11,385 bases of DNA from Dwaynesavagella gallinarum (GTDB taxonomy: Bacteria > Bacillota > Clostridia > Clostridiales > Clostridiaceae): assembly GCA_019120235.1 (NCBI GenBank), contig DWVN01000066.1, positions 1-11,385 on the forward strand. Direction: 5' to 3'. The notes under the pieces were generated by a model. It did no database searches. It saw nothing but the letters and a program-made list of their open reading frames with translations, and was not told the DNA's origin. The position numbers and the translations under genes are program-made. Every line of letters starts with the position of its first letter. Position 1 is the stretch's first letter. Below, one piece after another: positions 1 through 8,080 of the stretch.

Positions 1-578
1 AAAATGGATTCCCATATAGATTTATTTATAATAGGTGTTGCTGTTCCAGTAGATTTATAAATTATATTATCTAAAAAATATTTTGAAATCATTGCATAAA
101 ATATATATTTATAATTACAAATAATTGTAGCTATTGCATTAATTTGTTGATTATATGAAATTTTTTTTGAAGTTATAGCCGTTTTTCCAATAGATCCTCC
201 AATACAAACTTGAAGTATAGAATTTTTTTCACTCACTCTTCCAACATTCATTCCATCTTCTGAAAGACCATTGTTATTATAATTAATTTTGTAATTTAAA
301 ATATCTGCTGGAGAAACAAATGGTATATAATCACCAAAATATTCTTTCTTCGATGTTGATGGAGTTGTTCCTGTCTGAGTTATTCCAACTTCCCCAAGTC
401 TCACCCACTTCCAACTTTTTGGAATTTCAAAAGGAATTTCATCTTCAAAAATTTCTGTAAGTTTCTTTTGCTTTTTGAGTTTTCCTTCTGAGATTAATTT
501 CTCTTTCTCTCTCTGAATTCTCTCATACAATTCTTCAGCCGTTTCATTCTCATAAATCTCATCAACTACTTCATTCAT
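1..578 (-). CDS. hsdS: Type I restriction-modification specificity subunit HsdS, partial (C-terminal part outside window)
   Basis: This is the DNA-recognition subunit of a type I restriction-modification complex. It would bind the two halves of a bipartite target and hold HsdM and HsdR on the DNA. The first 192 codons are visible. A charged helical leader (about residues 1-45) is followed by the typical entry into the first target recognition domain, IPKSWKWVRLGEV (about 52-64), then TQTGTTPSTS, IPFVSPADI and the CIGGSIGKTAIT / NQQINAI pair that marks this fold (about 125-149). The central conserved helix and second recognition domain lie past position 1. The ATG at 578-576 overlaps the hsdM stop as ATGA, which fixes the start and implies translational coupling. 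Target sequence cannot be predicted. Whether the gene is intact or has inversion partners cannot be judged here. Confidence 0.93.
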   Translation of the reverse strand, partial: MNEVVDEIYENETAEELYERIQREKEKLISEGKLKKQKKLTEIFEDEIPFEIPKSWKWVRLGEVGITQTGTTPSTSKKEYFGDYIPFVSPADILNYKINYNNNGLSEDGMNVGRVSEKNSILQVCIGGSIGKTAITSKKISYNQQINAIATIICNYKYIFYAMISKYFLDNIIYKSTGTATPIINKSIWESI

Positions 579-2008
579 TCTTCTTCAACTAACCTTTCTT
601 CCACCGAATTCAATTCATCCATAACACTTTTAAGTAAAGATAACGATTCTTCCAATTCAAAAATACAATTTTCAATATTCTCTATTGGACTTTCAAGTTC
701 ATCATAATTCAAAATAGATTCATCTCTAATTAATCCAAAATCAAGACTGTTTCCTCTCTTCTCAATCTCTTCTCGTGTTAAAACACTCCATCTCTCATCT
801 TCAACTTTTCTACGATCCTTAGCTTCATAAGCCTCTTCAAACTTTTTGAAATCCTCTCTCTTAAGTGGATTCGTTTTTCCAAAAGAAGGCATATTAGTTC
901 TCATATCATAAACCCATACTTCTTTTGTATTATCTTTATCTTTTTCACCACGTGTAAAAAATAACACATTCGTCTTAACGCCTTGAGCGTAAAATATTCC
1001 CGTCGGTAATCTCAAAATTGTATGTAAATTACATTTATCCATTAAATCGCAACGAATTTTTTCTCCCTGACTATCAAACAAAACATTATCAGGAAGAACA
1101 ACACCAGCACGTGCTTTTCCATCAGCTTTCAAACTTCTATAAATGTGTTGTAAAAAATTCAACTGTTTGTTGCTCGTACTGAAAGTAAAATCATCACGGG
1201 TCGCTCTCTCTCCTCCTTTTTTCGTACCAAAAGGTGGATTTGTCAAAACAACATCATAATTACACATACTTTTTCCTTCATTAGATAAAGTATCTGCAAG
1301 TTTAATTTCCCCTTGAATATTGTGAAGCATGGCATTCATTAAAGCTAGTCTGTGAGTATCACGCACAAGCTCACACCCACTAAAAGCTTTAGTTTGTTGA
1401 AATATTGATTCTTCTTCACTTAAAATAAATAAATCGTCCGTTCTATTTTTTATGTATCTATCTGCAGCTATTATAAATCCAAATGTTCCACAAGCTGGAT
1501 CATTGCATAATTCTCCAACCTGTGGTTTTATTAAATCAACAATAACATCAATAAGAACTCTTGGTGTGAAATATTGTCCAGCTCCAGACTTTTTCTCACT
1601 AGCGTTCTTCTCCAAAAGTCCTTCATATAAATTTCCAAGTTCCTCTTCATCTTGAGAATACCATTCAATAGAATCAATGGTAGTAATAATTTTCTTCAAA
1701 TTATTTGGTTCTTCTATATTTGTTGATGCTCCTTGATAAATCTTTTTAACAATGCCTTGTCCCTTAGTTCCTAAAAAATCTAAAAGCTCTTTATAAAATT
1801 TCTTAAGTTCAATTCCATCATAAGAAATAAGTTTTTCCCATCTGTAATTTTCATCTATTAATTTTTCAATTTCTTCTCCCTGTTCCTTAGCCATTTTCAA
1901 AAACAAAATATATGTAAGTTCCGTAACATATTGATGATAAGTTATACCATCATCTCTTAAAACATCACAAAGTTTCCACAATCTTGCTACGATTTCACTA
2001 CTTGTCAT
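575..2008 (-). CDS. hsdM: Type I restriction-modification DNA methyltransferase subunit HsdM
   Basis: This is an adenine-specific (N6) DNA methyltransferase subunit. With HsdS it methylates the host's target sites using S-adenosylmethionine, and it is also required for restriction. The protein is 477 residues, near the usual size. An N-terminal helical HsdM_N domain (about 5-130) leads to GQYFTPR (144-150), a conserved lead-in of type I and type IIG methylases. The SAM-binding motif I follows as DPACGTFG (170-177), then the catalytic motif IV NPPF (257-260), typical of gamma-class adenine methylases. The C-terminal tail is acidic and helical. The ATG overlaps the hsdR stop as ATGA, and the stop overlaps the hsdS start in the same way. 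No frameshift or missing motif is seen, so the methylase should be functional. Confidence 0.96.
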   Translation of the reverse strand: MTSSEIVARLWKLCDVLRDDGITYHQYVTELTYILFLKMAKEQGEEIEKLIDENYRWEKLISYDGIELKKFYKELLDFLGTKGQGIVKKIYQGASTNIEEPNNLKKIITTIDSIEWYSQDEEELGNLYEGLLEKNASEKKSGAGQYFTPRVLIDVIVDLIKPQVGELCNDPACGTFGFIIAADRYIKNRTDDLFILSEEESIFQQTKAFSGCELVRDTHRLALMNAMLHNIQGEIKLADTLSNEGKSMCNYDVVLTNPPFGTKKGGERATRDDFTFSTSNKQLNFLQHIYRSLKADGKARAGVVLPDNVLFDSQGEKIRCDLMDKCNLHTILRLPTGIFYAQGVKTNVLFFTRGEKDKDNTKEVWVYDMRTNMPSFGKTNPLKREDFKKFEEAYEAKDRRKVEDERWSVLTREEIEKRGNSLDFGLIRDESILNYDELESPIENIENCIFELEESLSLLKSVMDELNSVEERLVEEE

Positions 2009-5000
2009 GCACTTTTTCCTCCATCATCATACAAATACTCTTTCAACTCAATTATAATATTTTCAAGTTCATTATTAAATGCTTTATTAATTTTATTAAA
2101 TCCGCCTTCTCTTTTAAAACGCGTATCACTTTCAAACACATCTAAATCAAAAACCAATTCTTTAATTAAATAATTTTCAATTCTTTCAAGCCATTTCAAC
2201 TGAATTTTAGAAAATTTATATTTCTTTTCAAGCTTCTTAACTGCATCTTTAACCCTATCTTTAATATTTAAAAGTGGTGAACCTATTGCGTATCGTCTAA
2301 TAATGCTAATAATATCTGAAGATATTTCCTCATTTGTTAAGTTTGAAATTGCAGAATTAAGTTTATTTTCGTCAAATCCTTCTCGATCAAGAATTAATTT
2401 TAAATCTTTTAAATCTTTCCTTGTTAACTCTCTTGGTTTAGTACAAATAATTTTTAATGCCGTAATTTCATTCATATTGTTCTTCAAGTATTCACTAAAA
2501 GAATCTAAATAATCTTCTGGTTTATCAAAAGCACCATAATTACGAGTAACTTCTAAAAGATCATCTTCTTTATCTGAAATTATAATTCTATCTAGCTTGT
2601 TTGTGGATTTAGTTTTTTCAAGAAAATCAAAAAGATTCCTATATGAAATTATAAAATTTTTCGCAGTTTTAAAATCTTTACCCTTTATTTCATTAATAAA
2701 CTCATCTGGATTTTTCCCACCACTTAAACTAATAAAGTTTTCTAAATCCTTACCATCTTTAATAGCTGGTTTCTTTCTTTGAATCTTTCCAATAATTTGA
2801 TCAATTTGATAATTTATTTCTTCCTCATTTTCTACCTCATGAAGAATATCTATAAGTCTATTAAAAGTTGTAGAAGAATCTACTACGGCAGGTTTCATTG
2901 TATTAAAATCTTTCAACGCATCATAAACACCAACTGCGTCAAAAATATTAAAATGAGTTTTATTAATTTTATTACAAAGCCTTGTCGCCCTTCCGAGCAT
3001 TTGCTCAAAAAGAATTCTAGATTTAACACATCTCATAAAAACTAAATTTGTTATCTCTGGAACATCAATTCCAGTTGTAAGCAAATCGACCGTAACTGCA
3101 ATACTTGGAAATTTTTCATTTTTAAATCTTTTAATAACTTCTTGAACTTTTCTAGGATTTCCTCCACCAACACTTCCAGTAATTTTCATGATAGCATTAT
3201 TATCAATTTCAAAATTTGCATATATTTGTTTTAAAATTGAAACTATCATATCTGCGTGTTTATCATCTACTGCGTAGATTAAAGTTTTTCCTTGACTACT
3301 ATCTTCAGGATCAATGTAACTTGCAATTTCTTTTAATACAGTTCTGTTAAAATTTTCTGTGATAACTTTGCGATTAAAATCTTCAACATTAAAATCAATT
3401 TCATCATCAATCTCTTCACTATTTAAAATTTCTCCAGTTACATTATCATAAACAGCCACTTTATCTCCTGAATTATAATGTATACCTTCCGTATTCAATT
3501 TTGTTTTTATATTATACGGTGCATCATGGTCAACTAAAAAACCATCAATAACAGCTTCTCTATATGTATACTTAAAAACTGGAGCTCCAAAAATTTCAGT
3601 AGTTTGAAGTGCCGGCGTTGCAGTTAACCCAATTTTTATCGCATCAAAATAATCTATAACAAATCGATATTTACTCTGATAATCAATATGATTGTCATAT
3701 AAAAACTCCGTATCACTCATATCTCTATCTAAAACATATCCCCTATGAGCTTCATCAACAATAATAAGGTCATAGTCTGTTACAGAAGGCATTTTTTCTT
3801 CATCATTATAAATAAGTTGTTTAACCATGCTTTGAACTGTAGCTACCTTAACCCTTGTTTCCTTATCAATTTCACTATCATTCAATCCTTTGATGTTATA
3901 AATATTATCTAAAGTCATAAGCTCCTCTATTTTAACTTCTTTAAAAACATCTTGAGCCTGCTCTCCTAAAGACGTACGATCTACTAAAAACAAAATACGT
4001 TTAAATCTATTGCTCTTTAAAAATCTATAAATCATTCCCAAAATCGTACGTGTCTTACCTGTACCTGTAGCCATAGCTAATAAAACATTCTTTTTCCCAT
4101 TAATTACAGCTTTCTCAACCTCATCAATTGCCTTTAACTGATATTCTCTTAAATTTAAGCCGTCTTCATCTCTTAAAAAATCATTAGACAATTTTTTTAA
4201 CTTCTCATTTCCATTTTCAATATCTTTATCCAACAATTCCATTATACCTTCAGGACTAATCCACCCACTTAAAGGTCTTGGAACATTAAATGGTTTTCTC
4301 AAATCAAGAAACCATATTCCAGATTTAGTTTTATATTGTTCTAAATATTTACGTCCATTACTAGCAAAAACAAATGGAACTTTATACTCTCTACTTAAAT
4401 CATAAATATATGTATAATCTTCATCACGGATATTTTGGGAATATTCTTTACATTGATAATCAATTACAGAAGAAATATCTTTATGTTCTGCTTTAGCTTC
4501 AATAATCCCAACCATTTTTAATCCTATAAACAAAACATAATCTGCAAAACCCTTTTTACCATCTTTAGAAATTGTTGGCCATTCAGAAATCGCAATATTA
4601 CGACCTTTACTCGGACTAATTCCCTTAGAATATTTTAAATTTTCAGAATCTACCTCCCATCCTACTTGACGTAATTGTTTATCAATTATAAAACGAACTT
4701 CAGCTTCTGATTTTCTTCGATTATTTGAAACTACATTTACACGTTTTACACGTTCCTCACGCTTAATCTTTTCTGAATTTCTCGCTACACTTTCAGCTTC
4801 ATTTTTTAATTTTATCTCTAATTTTTCTTCAGCTACTTTGTCAAAACTAAACTCTTCTTGATTATCTTGTGGCATTATAAATTTTTTGCTTTTATAATTC
4901 CAATCTCCATAAGTTTGCATAAACCACTCGCAAAGACTATGAGTCATTTCTAAAAGAAGTTTACTATCTGAAGTTGAAGAATAATTTTTATGTACAGCCT

Positions 5001-5274
5001 TATTACGTTTATCTCGTAATTCATTTAAAATATCAACTAAATCTTTAGTTAATAGTCCTTCACTATGTAAAAATTTAATTTTAATCGCTGCATTATTTTT
5101 TTCAGGCAACAAAACGTTATCATATATAACTATCAAATTTACGATGGTTTCACCAATCATACCTAATTTTGTCAAACAAGAATTTGAATCTGTATAACAA
5201 TATTTTTCAGCTAAACTTCCAAGATTAAAAAGAATTGGAAACTTATCTTTCAAAAACTCAAAATTAGAAATCAT
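2005..5274 (-). CDS. hsdR: Type I restriction endonuclease subunit HsdR
   Basis: This is the motor and nuclease subunit of the type I complex. It translocates DNA by ATP hydrolysis and cuts far from unmethylated sites. I place the start at the ATG at 5274-5272 (1089 residues) because GAGGG (5287-5283) lies 8 nt upstream; the in-frame TTG at 5289 overlaps that site and has nothing comparable. In order: an N-terminal helical region resembling DUF4145 (about 35-125); an HsdR_N nuclease domain with FADYVL and IIEAKA, giving the D...ExK metal site at about D245, E259 and K261; then an SF2 motor with MATGTGKT (401-408), DEAH (507-510), GLTATP (549-554), TTGIDVP (733-739) and QMLGRATR (758-765). The C-terminal part resembles the EcoEI_R_C region. 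The domain layout is of the EcoEI/EcoAI kind. All key residues are present. Confidence 0.95.
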   Translation of the reverse strand: MISNFEFLKDKFPILFNLGSLAEKYCYTDSNSCLTKLGMIGETIVNLIVIYDNVLLPEKNNAAIKIKFLHSEGLLTKDLVDILNELRDKRNKAVHKNYSSTSDSKLLLEMTHSLCEWFMQTYGDWNYKSKKFIMPQDNQEEFSFDKVAEEKLEIKLKNEAESVARNSEKIKREERVKRVNVVSNNRRKSEAEVRFIIDKQLRQVGWEVDSENLKYSKGISPSKGRNIAISEWPTISKDGKKGFADYVLFIGLKMVGIIEAKAEHKDISSVIDYQCKEYSQNIRDEDYTYIYDLSREYKVPFVFASNGRKYLEQYKTKSGIWFLDLRKPFNVPRPLSGWISPEGIMELLDKDIENGNEKLKKLSNDFLRDEDGLNLREYQLKAIDEVEKAVINGKKNVLLAMATGTGKTRTILGMIYRFLKSNRFKRILFLVDRTSLGEQAQDVFKEVKIEELMTLDNIYNIKGLNDSEIDKETRVKVATVQSMVKQLIYNDEEKMPSVTDYDLIIVDEAHRGYVLDRDMSDTEFLYDNHIDYQSKYRFVIDYFDAIKIGLTATPALQTTEIFGAPVFKYTYREAVIDGFLVDHDAPYNIKTKLNTEGIHYNSGDKVAVYDNVTGEILNSEEIDDEIDFNVEDFNRKVITENFNRTVLKEIASYIDPEDSSQGKTLIYAVDDKHADMIVSILKQIYANFEIDNNAIMKITGSVGGGNPRKVQEVIKRFKNEKFPSIAVTVDLLTTGIDVPEITNLVFMRCVKSRILFEQMLGRATRLCNKINKTHFNIFDAVGVYDALKDFNTMKPAVVDSSTTFNRLIDILHEVENEEEINYQIDQIIGKIQRKKPAIKDGKDLENFISLSGGKNPDEFINEIKGKDFKTAKNFIISYRNLFDFLEKTKSTNKLDRIIISDKEDDLLEVTRNYGAFDKPEDYLDSFSEYLKNNMNEITALKIICTKPRELTRKDLKDLKLILDREGFDENKLNSAISNLTNEEISSDIISIIRRYAIGSPLLNIKDRVKDAVKKLEKKYKFSKIQLKWLERIENYLIKELVFDLDVFESDTRFKREGGFNKINKAFNNELENIIIELKEYLYDDGGKSA

Positions 5275-5280
5275 ATATTT

Positions 5281-5287
5281 ATCCCTC
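5281..5287 (-). promoter_or_regulatory. Ribosome binding site deciding the hsdR start
   Basis: GAGGGAT on the minus strand lies 8 nt before the ATG at 5274. It overlaps the upstream in-frame TTG (5289-5287), so that TTG is very unlikely to be the start. Confidence 0.8.
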
Positions 5288-5330
5288 AATTTTAAACTAA
5301 TAACTATTAATCTATTATTTCCTGATTATA

Positions 5331-5359
5331 ATTTTATAAAAATAATTTTTAAAATACAA
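5331..5359 (-). promoter_or_regulatory. Possible sigma-A promoter of the hsdRMS operon
   Basis: Minus-strand TTGTAT (5359-5354) and TAAAAT (5336-5331) are 17 nt apart, followed directly by a second -10-like TATAAT (5330-5325). The site lies between the rpiR-side terminator and hsdR, as expected for an operon promoter. In such AT-rich DNA near-consensus boxes occur by chance, so this remains a candidate. Confidence 0.35.
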
Positions 5360-5380
5360 ACTAAATCAATTTCCTACATA

Positions 5381-5404
5381 AAAAAAGAGATGCAAAAGCA
5401 TCTC
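5381..5404 (-). terminator. Rho-independent terminator after the RpiR-family regulator
   Basis: On the minus strand GAGATGC, loop TTTT, GCATCTC form a perfect 7-bp stem (5404-5387), followed by six T (5386-5381). There is no T-run on the plus-strand side. It ends transcription of the regulator at 5489-6226 and separates it from hsdR. The stretch between the regulator's stop and the hairpin (5405-5488) holds no gene that I can see. Confidence 0.85.
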
Positions 5405-5488
5405 CAAATTTCACAATAAAAATATTTTTAATCTTATATATTTTTAGATAAAATTAAATTTTTATAACCAATTTTAGCAATTAAAATA

Positions 5489-6226
5489 TTATCTCCTTAT
5501 AATCAATTGTTTTATTTTTTTAGCAAGCGACTCCAAAATAAACATGGTTGGAATTTGTGAAGTAACATTACAATTGCCATAATATTCTTCATTTAAATAA
5601 TGAACAAATTTATCATCTACAAACTTTCCCAACATACATTCTTCTTGACTAGTGATAGCAAGAACATACGCATTTCTCTCTTTATATTTAATTGTCTGCT
5701 CTATTATTTGATTTGTATTTCCACTTATCGAAAGAACTATTATTGCAAAATCTGAAAAATCTGTATCAGGAACAGGATAAAAAGGATCATCTATGTAATT
5801 ACAATTAATCCCAAAAACACTAAAAATATATTTTCCGTATTTTGCGACTACCCCACTACTACCAATACCAATTAAAATAATATTTCCTTTAAGAACTAAT
5901 TTTTGAGCAACTTTTTCAATTTTAAAATTAAAAGATTCATTATCAACATTATAGAAGTAATCTAAAAAATACGATGCTCCATAACTATGACTTAAAGATT
6001 TAGACTTTTCTGACTCCAAATATAAACGATATTTAATTTTAAATTCGCAAAATCCATTGCAACCAGCCTTCTTACAAAAACGTAATATTGTTGTTGTTGA
6101 TACATGAGTAGCAAGTGCTAAATCGCTTATTCTCATTTTTAAAATTGTTTTTCCCTGAGTAATAATATAGGAAAATATTCTACTCTCTAAATCATTTAAA
6201 CTTTCAATTTGTTTATTCGTCAACAT
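5489..6226 (-). CDS. MurR/RpiR-family transcriptional regulator (HTH + SIS)
   Basis: This is a DNA-binding regulator that senses a phosphosugar, of the usual two-domain form and size (245 residues). The N-terminal HTH_6 domain covers about residues 1-75, with the recognition region VSTTTILRFCKKAGCNGF near 42-59. A SIS phosphosugar-binding domain follows (about 108-235), with GIGSSG (120-125) and SISGNT (166-171), the usual ligand-contacting loops. Its neighbour upstream is the remnant of a 6-phospho-beta-glucosidase, so it probably once controlled beta-glucoside uptake or cleavage; this is inference from position. The ligand is not identifiable. No Shine-Dalgarno sequence precedes the ATG. 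A promoter-like sequence inside a large palindrome would start the transcript at about the first codon, suggesting a leaderless message and autoregulation. Confidence 0.9.
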   Translation of the reverse strand: MLTNKQIESLNDLESRIFSYIITQGKTILKMRISDLALATHVSTTTILRFCKKAGCNGFCEFKIKYRLYLESEKSKSLSHSYGASYFLDYFYNVDNESFNFKIEKVAQKLVLKGNIILIGIGSSGVVAKYGKYIFSVFGINCNYIDDPFYPVPDTDFSDFAIIVLSISGNTNQIIEQTIKYKERNAYVLAITSQEECMLGKFVDDKFVHYLNEEYYGNCNVTSQIPTMFILESLAKKIKQLIIRR

Positions 6227-6232
6227 ACATAA

Positions 6233-6262
6233 ATTATAAAAAAAAATGACATAAAATGTAAA
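6233..6262 (-). promoter_or_regulatory. Probable promoter of the RpiR-family regulator
   Basis: Minus-strand TTTACA (6262-6257), an 18-nt spacer and a perfect TATAAT (6238-6233). The expected transcript start, about 7 nt on, coincides with the ATG at 6226. The -35 box lies inside one arm of the palindrome at 6244-6290. Confidence 0.5.
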
Positions 6263-6290
6263 CTTGATTTTTGTTACATTTATGCCATTT
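6238..6290 (-). promoter_or_regulatory. Large imperfect palindrome: operator of the regulator and/or terminator of the glucosidase remnant
   Basis: The arms at 6244-6263 and 6273-6290 are inverted copies (AAATGACATAAAATG... against AAATGGCATAAATG... when the second is reversed), differing by one base and two single-base insertions, with a 9-nt centre. On the minus strand the hairpin is followed by nine T (6246-6238), which looks like a terminator for the gene ending at 6307. It also covers the -35 region of the regulator's promoter, where an RpiR-type operator would be expected. Both roles are possible. Confidence 0.6.
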
Positions 6291-6306
6291 AAATAATTAT
6301 AATCTT

Positions 6307-6744
6307 TTATAACTCTTCTCCATTAGTCAAAATAACATTTTTAAACCATTCAAATGAATCTTTTTTACTTCTTTTCATTGTACCTGTTCCATCATCATTC
6401 TTATCCACATAAATAAAACCGTAACGTTTACTCATTTGTCCCGTACTAGCCGAAACTAAATCTATACAACCCCATGGCGTATATCCAATTAAATCCACAC
6501 CATCTTCATCAACTGCAAGCTTCATTTGAAGTATATGGTCACGCAGATAATTAATCCTATAACTATCACGAATTGTTCCATCTTTTTCTACTTTATCATA
6601 TGCTCCTAATCCATTTTCAACTATAAATAAAGGTAATCCATATCGATCCGTAAACCAGTTGAGTGCATATCTTAATCCAATTGGATCAACCTGCCATCCC
6701 CAATCACTAGATTTTACATATTTATTTTTAATCAAATCATTCAT
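6307..6744 (-). pseudogene. 6-phospho-beta-glucosidase (glycoside hydrolase family 1), C-terminal remnant
   Basis: Intact members of this family are about 470-480 residues and hydrolyse phosphorylated beta-glucosides in the cytoplasm after PTS uptake. Only about the last 145 residues remain. They include SDWGWQ, FIVENGLG with the nucleophile Glu43, GYTPWGCIDL and SASTGQMSKRYG, whose Ser, Lys and Tyr are the phosphate-binding set that separates 6-phospho-glucosidases from plain glucosidases. The N-terminal two thirds of the barrel, including the acid/base Glu of the NEP motif, are missing. The 88 bases upstream encode nothing like GH1 in any minus-strand frame, and an in-frame TAA lies at 6768-6766, so this is a true truncation and not a frameshift. 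No ribosome binding site precedes the ATG. The fragment cannot be catalytic. What remains is well conserved, suggesting recent loss. Confidence 0.88.
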
Positions 6745-6832
6745 CTCATCATGATAATTATTCCATTAACAATTATTGCTGTAAACAATTTATTTAAAAA
6801 CAAACATTGTATTTTCATCTGTAAGCATTATA
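6745..6832. other. Divergent gap between two N-terminally truncated genes; probable deletion junction
   Basis: The short gap separates the head of the glucosidase remnant (minus) from the head of the membrane ORF (plus). Neither side continues into recognisable coding sequence of its family. Promoter-like boxes occur on both strands: minus TTTACA (6785-6780) / AATAAT (6762-6757), 17 nt apart, and plus TTGTAT (6807-6812) / TATAAT (6829-6834), 16 nt apart. The plus -10 box overlaps the ATG of the membrane ORF. I find no insertion sequence ends or long repeats in it. Confidence 0.5.
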
Positions 6833-7291
6833 ATGATTTCGTTAATTTTATTTTTCCAACCAGATGCTTCTCAATTAACAGGATTTTCAATAGCAATGTT
6901 ATTATGTATACTCAATAATGAACTTCCAAAATTATCAAAAATACTTATTATCGTAATTTTATTGATGCTAACAATTTCCTCATGGATATTTCTTGATAGT
7001 TTACAACCCGTAAATTATACAAAAGGAATATTAAAAATGTTAGGAGAAGTATCTATTTGGTTATATATTTTAGGATTAATATCTATTTTCTTAATTCCTA
7101 TTCCGTTTCTTATATTTTCATCAGAAAAAAATAAAATTATATCAATATGTCTAGCACTATATTATTGGATAATTGCATTATTTTCACTTTTAGGAGATTT
7201 CCCTGTACCTATTATAGGATACGGAAGTTCTCCAATAATTGGATATTTTATCGTATTACTATGGCATATTGGCACAATCAATAATAATTAA
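6833..7291 (+). CDS. Unrecognised multi-pass membrane protein, possibly N-terminally truncated
   Basis: This is the only plus-strand gene candidate in the window. The 152 residues are highly hydrophobic, with about five likely membrane spans (near 15-29, 37-54, 73-95, 101-121 and 125-147), a conserved-looking tail with GDFPVPIIGYGSSPIIGY, and a short polar Asn-rich end. I do not recognise the family. The ATG has no ribosome binding site, and the frame stays open back to 6785 with more hydrophobic residues (SSVSII before the Met) but no better start. A promoter-like -10 box overlaps the ATG itself. The simplest reading is the C-terminal part of a longer membrane protein cut by the same event that removed the start of the neighbouring glucosidase. 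It ends at a strong bidirectional terminator. It may still be a real small gene, so confidence is moderate. Confidence 0.5.
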   Translation: MISLILFFQPDASQLTGFSIAMLLCILNNELPKLSKILIIVILLMLTISSWIFLDSLQPVNYTKGILKMLGEVSIWLYILGLISIFLIPIPFLIFSSEKNKIISICLALYYWIIALFSLLGDFPVPIIGYGSSPIIGYFIVLLWHIGTINNN

Positions 7292-7332
7292 CACTATTGA
7301 ATTACTAAAAAATATTAACAAATCCACTATAT

Positions 7333-7373
7333 AAAATAAAAAGAGATGTAAAAATCACATCTCTTTTTATTTT
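7333..7373. terminator. Bidirectional rho-independent terminator
   Basis: A perfect 17-bp inverted repeat (7333-7349 and 7357-7373) has a 7-nt loop. The core is AAAAAGAGATGT / ACATCTCTTTTT. Reading either way, the stem ends in a T-rich run, so it can end both the plus-strand membrane ORF and the minus-strand PHP gene, whose stop codon lies within the stem. Confidence 0.9.
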
Positions 7374-8080
7374 TGTTTCAAAAAATCTTTAAATTTTTGA
7401 ACATCTGTATTTATTATAAGTTCACGTGGAAAATTCACCTCATCTATAAGCTTTAACGCAAATTCACTTTCTCCAACACATGTATTAAAATGTGCATCAC
7501 TTCCTATAGTAATAAATGCTTGTTCTTTCTTGCATATCTCAAGCATTTTTTTTGCATTTTCTTTTGTATTTGCTCTACTACTCGTTGGCTTTAATGAAGA
7601 GTTATTTAATTCTACAAGTGTATTTGTTTGTTTCGCTTTTTTTATTACAGCCTCAAAATCAATAGGAACATTCCCATCTTCAGGATGTCCAATAATATTA
7701 ACATATGGATTTTCCATTACATTTAAAAATGCTTTTGTATTCTCTTCTATCGTTCCCGCTTTTGTACATATAGGATGAAAACTTGCTATAACAACATCAA
7801 GTTTACTTAATACTGAATTTGTTAAATCTACATTTCCTTCAAAATCTAAAATATTAAGTTCTACTCCCATAAAAATTTCAACATCATGAATAATTTTATC
7901 TATTACTTTAAAATTTCTAAAATACACACTATCTGGAGCTCCAGGCATTTTAGGAGCGTGATCTGTTATGCAAAGTAATTTTAATCCTTTTTTATTTGCT
8001 GAATATGCCATTTCATTAATAGTTGAATAGGCATGACCACTGGCTATTGTATGAGAATGTGTATCTAATAAAATTTTCAT
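7367..8080 (-). CDS. PHP-domain phosphatase/hydrolase, YcdX family
   Basis: This is a metal-dependent phosphoesterase with a PHP (polymerase and histidinol phosphatase) domain. Its 237 residues are close to Escherichia coli YcdX, a trinuclear-zinc phosphatase. The metal-binding motifs appear in the expected order: DTHSHT (6-11), TDHAP (39-43), GVELNI (72-77), SFHPI (near 100), GHPEDG (near 131), ELNNSS (near 157) and GSDAHF (near 194). No residue looks missing, so it should be active. The substrate is not determined for the family in general, and nothing in the context reveals it. The ATG has an excellent AGAGGTGAT ribosome binding site (8092-8084). The gene appears to be monocistronic, with its own promoter and terminators on both sides. 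Confidence 0.92.
   Translation of the reverse strand: MKILLDTHSHTIASGHAYSTINEMAYSANKKGLKLLCITDHAPKMPGAPDSVYFRNFKVIDKIIHDVEIFMGVELNILDFEGNVDLTNSVLSKLDVVIASFHPICTKAGTIEENTKAFLNVMENPYVNIIGHPEDGNVPIDFEAVIKKAKQTNTLVELNNSSLKPTSSRANTKENAKKMLEICKKEQAFITIGSDAHFNTCVGESEFALKLIDEVNFPRELIINTDVQKFKDFLKQK

Noticed and set aside
1452..1655. Plus-strand open frame opposite the hsdM SAM-binding region
   Set aside because: Antisense shadow of conserved motif sequence; no independent support.
2303..3045. Open frames on the plus strand inside hsdR (for example 2303-2512, 2597-2782 and 2779-3045)
   Set aside because: They lie antisense to well-conserved HsdR coding sequence and their composition is the mirror of AT-rich codons; no ribosome binding sites or recognisable domains.
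6745..6832. A frameshifted continuation of the glucosidase upstream of its ATG
   Set aside because: I read the minus-strand frames and found stops and no GH1-like residues, so truncation rather than a frameshift.
5387..7368. The shared GAGATG.../...CATCTC stem of the terminators at 5387-5404 and 7343-7363 as a mobile repeat family
   Set aside because: The similarity is limited to a 6-bp stem part, with different loops and flanks; short terminator stems often look alike.
7530..7778. Plus-strand open frame opposite the PHP gene with a hydrophobic, Phe-rich translation
   Set aside because: Explained as the reverse of Lys/Glu/Asn-rich codons of the PHP gene; no start signal.
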